Source of the DNA: Bacteroidales bacterium
GTDB lineage: Bacteria > Bacteroidota > Bacteroidia > Bacteroidales > GCA-2748055
Direction: 5' to 3'
NCBI GenBank assembly: GCA_029934875.1
Contig: JAOZLK010000138.1
Span: forward strand, 1 to 9,281
DNA length: 9,281 bases
Within the stretch, counting starts at the first letter, position 1. Each line of letters opens with the position of its first letter. Of this stretch, positions 1 to 7,362 are shown piece by piece. The notes beneath the pieces are model-generated. The model was not told where the DNA came from, did no database searches, and saw only the letters and a program-made list of their open reading frames with translations. The position numbers were made by a program, and so were the translations under genes.

Positions 1-8
1 CTAAATCC

Positions 9-1262
9 TTAACTGACAGACTTTTTCTTTCTCAGCGCGACAATGGTAAGTATTGCAGATGCAAAAAGGGAACCAGCCATGAATATATAAGAAGCTCCAA
101 ATCCCCCGGTGGTACCATTCAGATAGCCCACAATATAAGCCCCCACAAAGGATCCCAAAGCCCCCATACTATTGATCAGGGCAATGGCTCCTGCAGAAAC
201 ATTACGGGGCAGGACTTCAGTAATCACAGCAAAGAAAGGTCCATAGGGAGCATACATGGCACCTCCTGCTATCACAAGCAAGACAAAGGATAGCCAGAAA
301 TTACTATTGCCAAGCAAATAGGAGCCATAAAAGGCCAGGGCCCCCACCAGGAGGAAAGGCCAGATAAATAACTTCCTGTTTAATGTCTTATCTGAGAAAT
401 AGGAAGCAGTGAGCATTCCGATAATAGCCAGTACATAAGGAACCGATGCCAGCCAACCTGTTGATACAATATTGGCATTGGGGGCTGCATTAAGGATGGA
501 AGGAAGCCACATGACAAAGCCATATACACCAATGCACCAGAGTGCATATTGCAAACACAGCATAATAACAATGCGGGACCTGAATGCCACAGCATAATTT
601 TTTACGGGTTTAATGCCCTCTTGCTCCTTATCAAGTTGAGCCTGCAAATCGGCTTTCTCCGTATTCGATAACCATTTGGCATCTTTGGGTCTGTCAACCA
701 CCAGTCGCCACCATAAAAATGCCCAGAGAATTGCGGGAAGGCCTTCCAGTATAAACATCCAGCGCCAACCCACCGAATCTATCAGGTAACCTGATAAAAT
801 GGACATCCATAATATGGTTGCCGGATTGCCAAGGATCAAAAAGGTATTGGCCCTTGACCGTTCCGCTTTTGTAAACCACTTGCTCAAAAACACGAGCATG
901 GAAGGCATGACGGCACTTTCCACAACACCCAGGCTGAACCTGATCACGATCAGCAAATTAACATTGCTTACCATGCCTGTGGCTGCCGCAAGGAAGCCCC
1001 AGAGAATTAAGGACCAGAAAATCAACTTCTTGGCACTCTTTTTATCCGCATACAAAGCCCCGGGGATCTGGAAGAAAAAGTAGCCCAGGAAGAAGAGCGA
1101 TCCCAGCAAGGAAGACATGGCGGCTGTAATATCAAGATCAGCGGCCATTCCGCCAGCAGCGGCGAAACCATAATTCGCACGATCCAGGTATGCCAGGCTA
1201 TAGGTAATAAAAACAATGGGTATCAAGCGATACCAACGTTTTCGTGAGAGTGTTTTTTCCAT
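9..1262 (-). CDS. MFS transporter, anion:cation symporter (ACS) family, probable sugar-acid importer
   Basis: This 417-residue protein has the length and hydrophobic pattern of a 12-helix major facilitator with a central cytoplasmic loop at about residues 187-228. Sequence hallmarks of the ACS branch (hexuronate, glucarate, galactonate and rhamnonate carriers) are a YLDRANYGF segment in helix 1 (25-33), a motif-A-like loop YADKKSAKKL after helix 2 (71-80), RFSLGVVESAVMPSM in helix 4 (108-122) and GWRWMFILEGLPAILWA near helix 6 (165-181). ACS members usually import carboxylated sugars with protons. The ATG start lies 8 nt after the upstream DUF362 gene, so it is very likely co-transcribed and translationally close-coupled. 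It follows a mannonate-dehydratase-like gene, which fits uptake of an aldonate, a 2-keto-3-deoxy acid or a uronate. The exact substrate cannot be read from sequence. The stop lies 8 nt from the window edge, so a terminator cannot be assessed. Confidence 0.9.
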   Translation of the reverse strand: MEKTLSRKRWYRLIPIVFITYSLAYLDRANYGFAAAGGMAADLDITAAMSSLLGSLFFLGYFFFQIPGALYADKKSAKKLIFWSLILWGFLAAATGMVSNVNLLIVIRFSLGVVESAVMPSMLVFLSKWFTKAERSRANTFLILGNPATILWMSILSGYLIDSVGWRWMFILEGLPAILWAFLWWRLVVDRPKDAKWLSNTEKADLQAQLDKEQEGIKPVKNYAVAFRSRIVIMLCLQYALWCIGVYGFVMWLPSILNAAPNANIVSTGWLASVPYVLAIIGMLTASYFSDKTLNRKLFIWPFLLVGALAFYGSYLLGNSNFWLSFVLLVIAGGAMYAPYGPFFAVITEVLPRNVSAGAIALINSMGALGSFVGAYIVGYLNGTTGGFGASYIFMAGSLFASAILTIVALRKKKSVS

Positions 1263-1270
1263 GTCTGAAA

Positions 1271-4078
1271 CTATTGCATATATTTTGTAATATCTCCTTT
1301 ATGGTAGCTTGTCACCCCATAGTTGGTCCCAATCCACACAATGCCTTCCCTGTCCACTGCAATACACAACACATTGGATCCGAGTAAGCCATCTCCACCG
1401 CTCAGGGAGCTCAATGTATTGTTCTCAAGAACACTAATACCTTCTTTGGTTCCGATCCAAACCCTTCCCTGGTGATCCACCGTAATGCACTGTACCATAT
1501 TGTCGACCAATCCATCCTCAGCATCCAGTACCATCCAATTCTCCAGGGTTTTATTCCCCTTATGCCTGGCTACTCCTGCATCAGTTCCAAACCATTGAGT
1601 CCCATCAGCCTCGATAAAGATACAATTAACATTGTCGGAGGGTATTTTTATAGAACCCCATTGCGCATATTCTGAGGCGCCGGATATACCATCCACATCA
1701 TTGCGGTAAACCCTGCTGACTCCTGCACCCTTTGTGGCGATGTAGAGTGAATCGCCGCCAGGACTCGTTTCCATGTCGCTGACTGGAAAATCCTGGAACA
1801 TGTATTCCGGATATTTTCTCTCGTAGGAGGGGGTGAGCCAGATATCTTCATGGAAAGCGGATATCCCTTTATCCGTCCCAAACCATCGCAGTGAACCCTT
1901 ACCCACAGTGACGGAGACAACATTCTCGCTGATGATGCCTGAATTATCAGAATAATAAGTTGTTGCACCGGAATTCCCATCCACAGGTATTTCTGCCACA
2001 GTGGCCCCCAGCGGGGATCCCAGCCATAATTCCATTCCGAAATCAGAGGAATCATAGGCCACACTTTTCAGATCCCGGGCCGGTATTTTCCTGTTTTCAG
2101 TGTGAGTCTTCCAATCTACATCGTCAAAACTCACAAGACCTGCCTCGCAGAGGAACCATTTGATATTATCATTGTCCACCACAACTGAAGAGAATGTCCT
2201 GGCCTTAAGATCCCCCCCAAATGGCAGGAGAATGGCGGATTTCACAAATACTTTCCCCGGTACCTTAGAAACAGAAGATGCAGCTGAGGCAGCTTCCTCC
2301 ACATCATCGACTCCAGCCTCATCTTCCACAGAAGTCAGTGTCATTTTATACCACATCTCACTTGTTGAAATACCCGGTCCGTCCCCCCCGACTAGAGAAT
2401 CGGGATAGGAAATGAGTTCAATACCCCTTGACAGTCCAAGATTTCTGGAATATTGTTTTTTTGCAGCATTGTTCCAGTGTTCATGTGTACCCAGACTTGC
2501 CATGGCTGTACCCGAATTATCCGGATCATAAATTATACCTTCCGGCCACCTGGACGGATCGGCTGCCTGGTGAAGATAATCATCAACACCATTTGAATTT
2601 GCCATGGTTTCGTAATTGTTATTGGCCGGGTTGTGACTGTAGGTCCCATTCCACTCCGTACGCAAAAAGTCATAACAAACCGACTCAAGCGCGACCTGGT
2701 CCTGGGATAAAAAAATCGAGTTAGACCAGTCATTGTAGAATGGGGGCATAAAATATTTAACCGGCACCCGGGTCTCAACCGAACCACCGCCATATAAGCC
2801 ATCAACCAGGTAAAGCAGTGTATTCTGACCAAGGTATTTACTACCCATCAGGTCTACCTGGGCCCGGTATTTCTGGTAACCACCATTGGTCGCTTTTCCA
2901 ACCGCTACAGGGGCTGGGAGAGAATAATGCAAATGGTGGGCATTTTTCCGGGCTTGAGATCCAAAGTGATTTTTTGCTGTAAATGAGACCCCTGCCGTGC
3001 TGTGTGGTTTAAGATTGGCCAGGTTAATCAGGTAATCGGCATTCTCAATGACATCAAACAATTTATCACTCTGGCTTTTATCAGAATAATAGAGCAGGTC
3101 ATCTGCTGTCGGACTGATCAGGGTTCTTCCCTGGGTGGCAGATGATTTATCCACGTATACCACATCCGGGAATTCATTGTGCCAGGCTTCATAGTTGTAA
3201 TTATAAATATGTCCTATGGGATCACCAATGGCAATGTCCTTTTGATCCACTCCAACCACGTAAACCAGTTCGCGCAAAATCTCCAGGGCAACACTCGGAA
3301 AGGTTTCAGTAGCACCATATTTTCCTTCTATAGCTCCCTTACTCTGGGTGAGTCTTTCCGGAAGACTGAATCCATTATTCTCATCAATCTTCCTGAGTGT
3401 AGTCAGAGCTGTACCCTGGTTAACTTTAATAAAAATCTTCTCACCCCTGGAATAAGGCATGTCCTTTCCGCTCTTTTTGGAATTAAAGGAGCGGAAAATA
3501 GCATCCCATGAGTCGGACAAACTTTCCTGGTCGCCCAGGATCATGATGCCATTAACAAGCATCCTGTTCACAATGCCCTGATTTGTATTTTCGGGTTTGG
3601 GGAAATCAAAAACATTGATGCAGTTTTCGTTGCTTGCTTTGGGATCCCAAACCCAGACCACACGCCCTGGATTAATACCCTTACCGCTTCCTATAGCCTG
3701 GTTGGGGCCATCATCAGGACCTGTTTTGGCCAGGTCTGCAGCCAAAGAGACAAAAGAATTCCGGCCCACGAAAACAGCCATGATCAAAATGGCGGCGAAC
3801 ACCAGAATGCCGGATGTGAGATAGCTGGCACGCAAAAAATTCCGTCTTGCTTTCCGGATCAATACGGCAATTCCACCCAGGCTTAGCAGGTAAACCACAA
3901 ATCCTGACATGAGGGGTGCCGCCATCCTCATACAGGGGTAGCCAGCACGGGAAGGCTTGGGAATAACCCTGATTAAAAACCAGGCGGTGGAAAGAACACC
4001 TGTTACGATAAATATAAATCTGGCTGGTAGCTTATAGCTTTTCCACCAGCCAGTACTTTTAGCTGATAATCTCTTCAT
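1271..4078 (-). CDS. Membrane-anchored DUF362 protein with C-terminal seven-blade regulator-type beta-propeller
   Basis: 935 residues. Three hydrophobic segments (about 19-37, 52-75, 86-105) anchor the N-terminus, with the short motif AGYPCMRMAAPLMS (45-58) between the first two. Residues about 135-560 look like a DUF362 domain: GRVVWVWDP (138-146), KIFIKVN (214-220), DIAIGDP (281-287), then NLANLKPHSTAGVSF and TAKNHFG (352-373). An acidic, alanine-rich linker (about 584-607) leads to a region of repeated W-(F/I)-G-T-x-x-G-(I/V) units, the signature of two-component-regulator propeller (Reg_prop) blades. I count seven, at about 639, 683, 730, 777, 827, 872 and 914. No histidine kinase, Y_Y_Y domain or DNA-binding domain follows. 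The few cysteines (48, 152, 468, 644, 819, 864, 905) are scattered, so the ferredoxin-like Fe-S cluster of some DUF362 proteins is absent. The bulk is probably extracytoplasmic. The reaction is unknown; the context suggests a role in sugar or glycan processing. The ATG is 16 nt after the upstream dehydratase stop. Confidence 0.85.
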   Translation of the reverse strand: MKRLSAKSTGWWKSYKLPARFIFIVTGVLSTAWFLIRVIPKPSRAGYPCMRMAAPLMSGFVVYLLSLGGIAVLIRKARRNFLRASYLTSGILVFAAILIMAVFVGRNSFVSLAADLAKTGPDDGPNQAIGSGKGINPGRVVWVWDPKASNENCINVFDFPKPENTNQGIVNRMLVNGIMILGDQESLSDSWDAIFRSFNSKKSGKDMPYSRGEKIFIKVNQGTALTTLRKIDENNGFSLPERLTQSKGAIEGKYGATETFPSVALEILRELVYVVGVDQKDIAIGDPIGHIYNYNYEAWHNEFPDVVYVDKSSATQGRTLISPTADDLLYYSDKSQSDKLFDVIENADYLINLANLKPHSTAGVSFTAKNHFGSQARKNAHHLHYSLPAPVAVGKATNGGYQKYRAQVDLMGSKYLGQNTLLYLVDGLYGGGSVETRVPVKYFMPPFYNDWSNSIFLSQDQVALESVCYDFLRTEWNGTYSHNPANNNYETMANSNGVDDYLHQAADPSRWPEGIIYDPDNSGTAMASLGTHEHWNNAAKKQYSRNLGLSRGIELISYPDSLVGGDGPGISTSEMWYKMTLTSVEDEAGVDDVEEAASAASSVSKVPGKVFVKSAILLPFGGDLKARTFSSVVVDNDNIKWFLCEAGLVSFDDVDWKTHTENRKIPARDLKSVAYDSSDFGMELWLGSPLGATVAEIPVDGNSGATTYYSDNSGIISENVVSVTVGKGSLRWFGTDKGISAFHEDIWLTPSYERKYPEYMFQDFPVSDMETSPGGDSLYIATKGAGVSRVYRNDVDGISGASEYAQWGSIKIPSDNVNCIFIEADGTQWFGTDAGVARHKGNKTLENWMVLDAEDGLVDNMVQCITVDHQGRVWIGTKEGISVLENNTLSSLSGGDGLLGSNVLCIAVDREGIVWIGTNYGVTSYHKGDITKYMQ
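1310..2251 (-). repeat. Coding repeats for seven propeller blades of the DUF362 fusion protein
   Basis: Within the 935-residue protein, residues about 610-923 contain seven degenerate units, about 45 residues apart: IKWFLCEAGLVS (639), LWLGSPLG (684), RWFGTDKGIS (731), LYIATKGAGV (778), QWFGTDAGV (828), VWIGTKEGIS (873) and VWIGTNYGVT (915). Repetition is visible at the protein level and only weakly at DNA level, for example in the GGTTTGGGAC-like codings of WFGTD on the minus strand. Seven units would suffice for a single closed propeller. The blade count is by eye; the second and fourth are the most diverged. Confidence 0.7.
2212..2218 (-). repeat. G7 homopolymer tract in the DUF362-propeller gene
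   Basis: Seven consecutive C on the plus strand (G on the coding strand) encode Gly621-Gly622 and the first base of Asp623, just at the start of the propeller region. A one-base slip here would frameshift the propeller away while keeping the membrane and DUF362 portions. In this assembly the frame is intact. Confidence 0.6.
2383..2389 (-). repeat. Second G7 homopolymer tract in the DUF362-propeller gene
   Basis: Seven consecutive C on the plus strand encode Gly564-Gly565 plus the first base of Asp566 at the end of the DUF362 domain. It lies 171 nt from the other G7 tract, and the two bracket the interdomain linker. The frame is intact here. It may simply reflect a Gly-Gly-Asp codon choice. 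Confidence 0.6.
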
Positions 4079-4094
4079 GTTGGATAAGTGATGC

Positions 4095-5459
4095 CTATGG
4101 TCTCACGGGAGTTCCATCGGGCTTCCGGACCTGGGTCCAACCATAATTATAATCCTTAAGCGGATACTTGGCGGCTTTCTCCTCATCAATATCAATCCCC
4201 AGACCAGGGGCCTCATTGACAAACATGTAGCCATCTTTAACAGTGGGTGTGCCCGGGAATACCTCAAATACCACTTCTTTCCAATGTTGGCTTTCCTGAA
4301 CTCCGAAATTCCATATGGCCAGATCGATGTGCGCATTGGCTGCATGTCCCACCGGAGAAGTATCGCCAGGACCGTGCCAGGCTGTTCTCACATTGAACAT
4401 CTCTCCCAGCCTGGCTACTTTCATGGCAGGAGTTATGCCCCCAATCTGGGAAATATGGCTACGAATAAAATCGTACCAGCGATTGGCGATGGGATCCACC
4501 CACTCGTGTGGATTATTCATTAATTCGCCCATGGCGATGGGTACGGCACATTGCTGCCTCAACTTGGGGAACCAGCGCATGTTTTCGGGAGAAAAGGGAT
4601 CTTCTATAAAATAGGGTCTGTATTCCTCCAGCCGCTTGATCATGTCAATGGCATCCATGGGTTCGAGCCGTTCATGCATATCATGCAGAAATTCGATCTC
4701 GTCCCCAAATCTTTTACGGGCCCTTTTAAATATTTCGATCACTCCATTTTTGTATGCCTGGGCATTCAGGGTGTTATCAGTTTCTTTCCCGTAGCCATAC
4801 CTTTTATAATCGGGTTCCTTGGACAGGTGAGTGGATCCATAACCTCCCAATTGAATCCTGATGTTCCGGAATCCCATCTCCTTTAGTTCTTCCACATGGT
4901 CCATAACCTTACCCGGAGTGGGCCCGGAAGCATGGGTATAACAATCCACAGCAAAACGAGCCTTCCCCCCAAGCAGCTGATATACAGGCATTCCAGCCAT
5001 CTTTCCCTTAATATCCCACAGGGCCTGGTCCAGTCCGCTGAGTGCATTGTTCAGTACAGGACCGTTTCTCCAGTACGAGCTCACATAGGCGGTTTGCCAG
5101 ATATCTTCAATTTGAGTGACATCCTTATCCTTGCAAAAGGGATCCAGGAAGTCGTTTATGGCAGCCACAACCGGACTGATCCTCTGGGTGAAAGTCGCAC
5201 AACCAATGCCATACAGTCCGGCTTGGTCGGTCTCCACCTTCACTATGACCAGTCCCGTACCGTAAGGAGCAGTGGTGATGGCTCTTACTTTTTTGATCTT
5301 TACCTTCTGAAGATTCAGCTCCCCTCCCGGCGGTTTCCAGCCTACAGGTACAGGTCTGTCTTTTTGAACATCACCCCCACCCATTTTATTAAGATCAGAG
5401 GTACAGGCCGCCAGAGGAAGCAAGGCCATGGTTTTCAATAAATCTCTCCTGTTTCCCAT
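4095..5459 (-). CDS. Exported enolase-superfamily dehydratase, mannonate-dehydratase-like (Tat lipoprotein)
   Basis: 454 residues of the mandelate racemase/muconate lactonizing enzyme fold: capping domain at about 50-165, barrel at about 170-400. Members abstract the proton alpha to a carboxylate using Mg2+. Candidate metal ligands are D260 (LHDMHERL), E286 (FIEDP) and E312 (MGELMNNP), with the 26/26 residue spacing of the D-mannonate/D-gluconate dehydratase (ManD/RspA) subgroup. H262 sits at the DxH catalytic position, and WHGPGDTSPVGHAANAHIDLA (361-381) and PGLGIDIDEEKAAKYP (418-433) match that subgroup too. The likely reaction is dehydration of an aldonate to a 2-keto-3-deoxy acid; the exact sugar is unproven. 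The N-terminus carries a twin-arginine stretch NRRDLLK (3-9) followed by the lipobox LAAC (16-19), implying Tat export and lipidation at Cys19. That is unusual for a normally cytoplasmic family. The gene lies 12 nt after the reductase stop and 16 nt before the DUF362 gene. Confidence 0.87.
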   Translation of the reverse strand: MGNRRDLLKTMALLPLAACTSDLNKMGGGDVQKDRPVPVGWKPPGGELNLQKVKIKKVRAITTAPYGTGLVIVKVETDQAGLYGIGCATFTQRISPVVAAINDFLDPFCKDKDVTQIEDIWQTAYVSSYWRNGPVLNNALSGLDQALWDIKGKMAGMPVYQLLGGKARFAVDCYTHASGPTPGKVMDHVEELKEMGFRNIRIQLGGYGSTHLSKEPDYKRYGYGKETDNTLNAQAYKNGVIEIFKRARKRFGDEIEFLHDMHERLEPMDAIDMIKRLEEYRPYFIEDPFSPENMRWFPKLRQQCAVPIAMGELMNNPHEWVDPIANRWYDFIRSHISQIGGITPAMKVARLGEMFNVRTAWHGPGDTSPVGHAANAHIDLAIWNFGVQESQHWKEVVFEVFPGTPTVKDGYMFVNEAPGLGIDIDEEKAAKYPLKDYNYGWTQVRKPDGTPVRP

Positions 5460-5471
5460 TGAATTTTCTTA

Positions 5472-6494
5472 TTAAGAGAATACTCTTTTATAATTTTCGA
5501 CTACCATCCCGGCATAGGGTTTGGCCATCGCGACCAACTTTTCCTTATCTGATTCAGAAAGCTTTTTCAAATTATTCAGAACGGCAACATTCTCGTCCAG
5601 TTCATAGAGGAACCTGCAACCACTGCACAGGGAAGATACCGGGAGCGAATACACATATTGATGCAAATTGGCCAGGGTCAGATCACTCAGGCCCACCACA
5701 TCGGGTATATCTTTGGTATCAATATCCTGGGGCGTTGTATCAATACGTCCCCCCAACATGCTTCCTCCTGCCATGGTCTTCATGGCAATCACACCGTATT
5801 CCTTTTCAAGAAGCGCAGGAAGTGCGTTCTTTTCGAAGGACTCAAAACTTGGGTCACACACATTCAATGGCATCTGACAGGTATCCAGTTCAAGACCTCT
5901 CTTATCAAGAAAATCAAGGAAATGCGTTACCATAACAGGATTCTGATGTCCTGTGAATCCAATGTATTTAGCCTTGCCCTGCTCCTTAGCTTCCAGAAAA
6001 GCATCCAGCACACCAGCGTTGATTCTTTTATCCACATCCTCGGGACTTCCCAGGGCATGGATCTGCCAGAGATCCACATAATCGGTATTCAGGGCCTTCA
6101 GAGATTCGTCCAGCATTTTACGTACACCATCGCCGGTTTTCGCCGGTGCCTTTGTCATCAGGAATACATCATCCCGGTATTTGGGAGTAAGGAATTGTCC
6201 CATATATTCTTCCGACCTTCCCTTATTATATCCACGGGCATTATCGAAGAAACGTATGCCCAATTCCAATGCCCGTTCTATCATCTGCTGGGCTTCCGAG
6301 GGAACATCCGTCAGTCCCAGGTGATAACCACCCAGGCTGAAGGCAGTCACCTTCTCACCATTTCGTATCAATTGCCTCTGGGGCAGAATGTCACCCAGCC
6401 TGTCCGACTGGCCCTTACCACTCGCCCAATCCATCATAAAAGTCAACGCTGCTGCAGCACTGGCCTTCTTAATAAAATCTCTACGTGTATCCAT
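5472..6494 (-). CDS. Tat-exported aldo/keto reductase
   Basis: 340 residues with the aldo/keto reductase (alpha/beta)8-barrel. It begins after a twin-arginine signal, RRDFIKKASAAAALTFM (4-20), a pattern common in Bacteroidota periplasmic oxidoreductases. The catalytic tetrad of the family is visible: D84 and Y89 in FFDNARGY, K115 in LMTKAP and H146 in WQIHAL. The supporting motifs RSEEYMG (93-99) and GVIAMKTM (234-241) also fit. The family interconverts carbonyls and alcohols with NADP(H). An exported copy must either carry its cofactor through Tat or use a tightly bound one, so its role may be sugar oxidation, reduction or isomer redox. Cysteines 290 and 293 form one CxxC near the C-terminus, with no further cysteines to make an Fe-S motif. 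The substrate is unknown; the neighbours point to a sugar or sugar acid. The ATG at 6494 directly precedes the Arg-Arg motif, which supports it. Confidence 0.88.
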   Translation of the reverse strand: MDTRRDFIKKASAAAALTFMMDWASGKGQSDRLGDILPQRQLIRNGEKVTAFSLGGYHLGLTDVPSEAQQMIERALELGIRFFDNARGYNKGRSEEYMGQFLTPKYRDDVFLMTKAPAKTGDGVRKMLDESLKALNTDYVDLWQIHALGSPEDVDKRINAGVLDAFLEAKEQGKAKYIGFTGHQNPVMVTHFLDFLDKRGLELDTCQMPLNVCDPSFESFEKNALPALLEKEYGVIAMKTMAGGSMLGGRIDTTPQDIDTKDIPDVVGLSDLTLANLHQYVYSLPVSSLCSGCRFLYELDENVAVLNNLKKLSESDKEKLVAMAKPYAGMVVENYKRVFS

Positions 6495-6539
6495 ATCTAT
6501 AATTTAGTCCTAAAGTATTAAGATATGCTTAATAATCCA

Positions 6540-7316
6540 TTAATTCCCTGCCGGGACGGTACGGATCCTGATATTTTTTAAATCAATTTGCCCGTGATTG
6601 CCCTGTATCATAATGGGACCGGGTAAGGCCGGGTCATTAGTGAAACCATCTGAAGGCCAGCATCCAAGTTCCGTTCCTGTACCCACCCTTCTTTTTCCTT
6701 CCGGTATCAGCAGCTGATCCTGAACCATAACTCCGTTCAAATAAACTGTAATCTGATAGCCCCTGATGCTGATATCAAATGTTTGCCACTCATCAGCACC
6801 CTTTGCCTGGTTGGATAAGGGAGGACTGACCGCATAGATACCTCCTAATTGGGAATGTTTTAGCTCTTCTGAGGCCGGAGCAGCTTTATCAATCTGAACC
6901 TCATAACGACCACGAAGATAAATACCGCTGTTTTCAGCACTTCGAAATTCAACATGAAGGTCAAAGTCCCTGAATTCCATATTGGATACCAGGTCTGTCC
7001 CATGCATACCTTCCCGGAGGATATTCATAATAATTCGCTCCTGGTCTTCCTTATGATCCTTTCCTACCACCCAGCAGTTATTTGCATCTGCCCTACGTGG
7101 TCGCCATAAGCCAAGAGGGTCCACTTTTACAGCCTGTACCGCTGAAGGAACGCGTGCATCGAAGAGATAGATCCAACCCTGGGATATAAGCTCATTCTGG
7201 CTGTTTTCAGCTCCGTCAAACAGGGGTCCAAAGTGCTTCTCTCTTGCATCCTGAGAATTTCCCGAAACGCTTATCAGCAGAAACACTGACAACATTAAAA
7301 TTCCTTTTCTTACCAT
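6540..7316 (-). CDS. Secreted DUF1080 (3-keto-disaccharide hydrolase-like) protein
   Basis: 258 residues from the chosen ATG at 7316, beginning MVRKGILMLSVFLLISVSGNSQ, a good Sec signal with cleavage near residue 22. The rest is one concanavalin-like beta-sandwich of the DUF1080 family, with NSGIYLRGRYEVQI (129-142), GGIYAVSPP (158-166), EWQTFDISIRG (176-186), ITVYLNGV (189-196) and NHGQIDLKNIRIR (240-252). Characterised relatives cleave 3-keto-glycosides made by a partner oxidoreductase; others have no known activity. Here the neighbouring oxidoreductase is an aldo/keto reductase, not the usual Gfo/Idh/MocA enzyme. Alternative in-frame starts are ATG at 7346, with AGGA immediately before it and no spacing, and TTG at 7361. 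Both would put 10-15 extra residues before the signal. It is 46 nt after the rhamnosidase stop and 45 nt before the reductase. Confidence 0.82.
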   Translation of the reverse strand: MVRKGILMLSVFLLISVSGNSQDAREKHFGPLFDGAENSQNELISQGWIYLFDARVPSAVQAVKVDPLGLWRPRRADANNCWVVGKDHKEDQERIIMNILREGMHGTDLVSNMEFRDFDLHVEFRSAENSGIYLRGRYEVQIDKAAPASEELKHSQLGGIYAVSPPLSNQAKGADEWQTFDISIRGYQITVYLNGVMVQDQLLIPEGKRRVGTGTELGCWPSDGFTNDPALPGPIMIQGNHGQIDLKNIRIRTVPAGN

Positions 7317-7362
7317 TTTCTGTGTTTTTATTTTGTGAAATATCATTCCTGAATTGGTCAAA

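Noticed and set aside
1648..2064. A 138-codon open frame on the minus strand inside the propeller region
   Set aside because: It is an alternative frame of the propeller coding sequence. Its Trp-rich content comes from reading the WFGTD-type codons out of frame.
1271..4078. Reading the propeller protein as a hybrid two-component sensor kinase
   Set aside because: The propeller is at the C-terminus, the protein ends 12 residues after the last blade, and no kinase, receiver or AraC-type domain is encoded downstream; the next gene is an MFS carrier.
4896..5441. A 181-codon open frame on the plus strand opposite the dehydratase gene
   Set aside because: It is fully antisense to conserved enolase-superfamily sequence and has no recognisable motif. 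It is a shadow.
5613..5627. SLCSGC near the C-terminus of the aldo/keto reductase as an iron-sulfur motif
   Set aside because: Only two cysteines (290 and 293) are present, with no further cysteines nearby, so a 4Fe-4S ferredoxin-type site is not supported.
5658..6521. A 287-codon open frame on the plus strand opposite the aldo/keto reductase gene
   Set aside because: It lies antisense to a gene with an intact catalytic tetrad and Tat signal, has no recognisable domain, and is rich in His, Ile and Ser in the manner of a shadow frame.
6495..6539. Possible internal promoter in the A/T-rich gap before the reductase gene
   Set aside because: The coding strand contains TAATACTTTA-like sequence, but no properly spaced Bacteroidota -33/-7 pair (TTTG and TAnnTTTG) could be made out.
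7317..7361. TTG start at 7361 or ATG at 7346 for the DUF1080 gene
   Set aside because: Both add 10-15 residues before a compact Sec signal that begins ideally at the ATG at 7316. The AGGA before 7346 has no spacing to work as a ribosome binding site. The 7346 start cannot be fully excluded.
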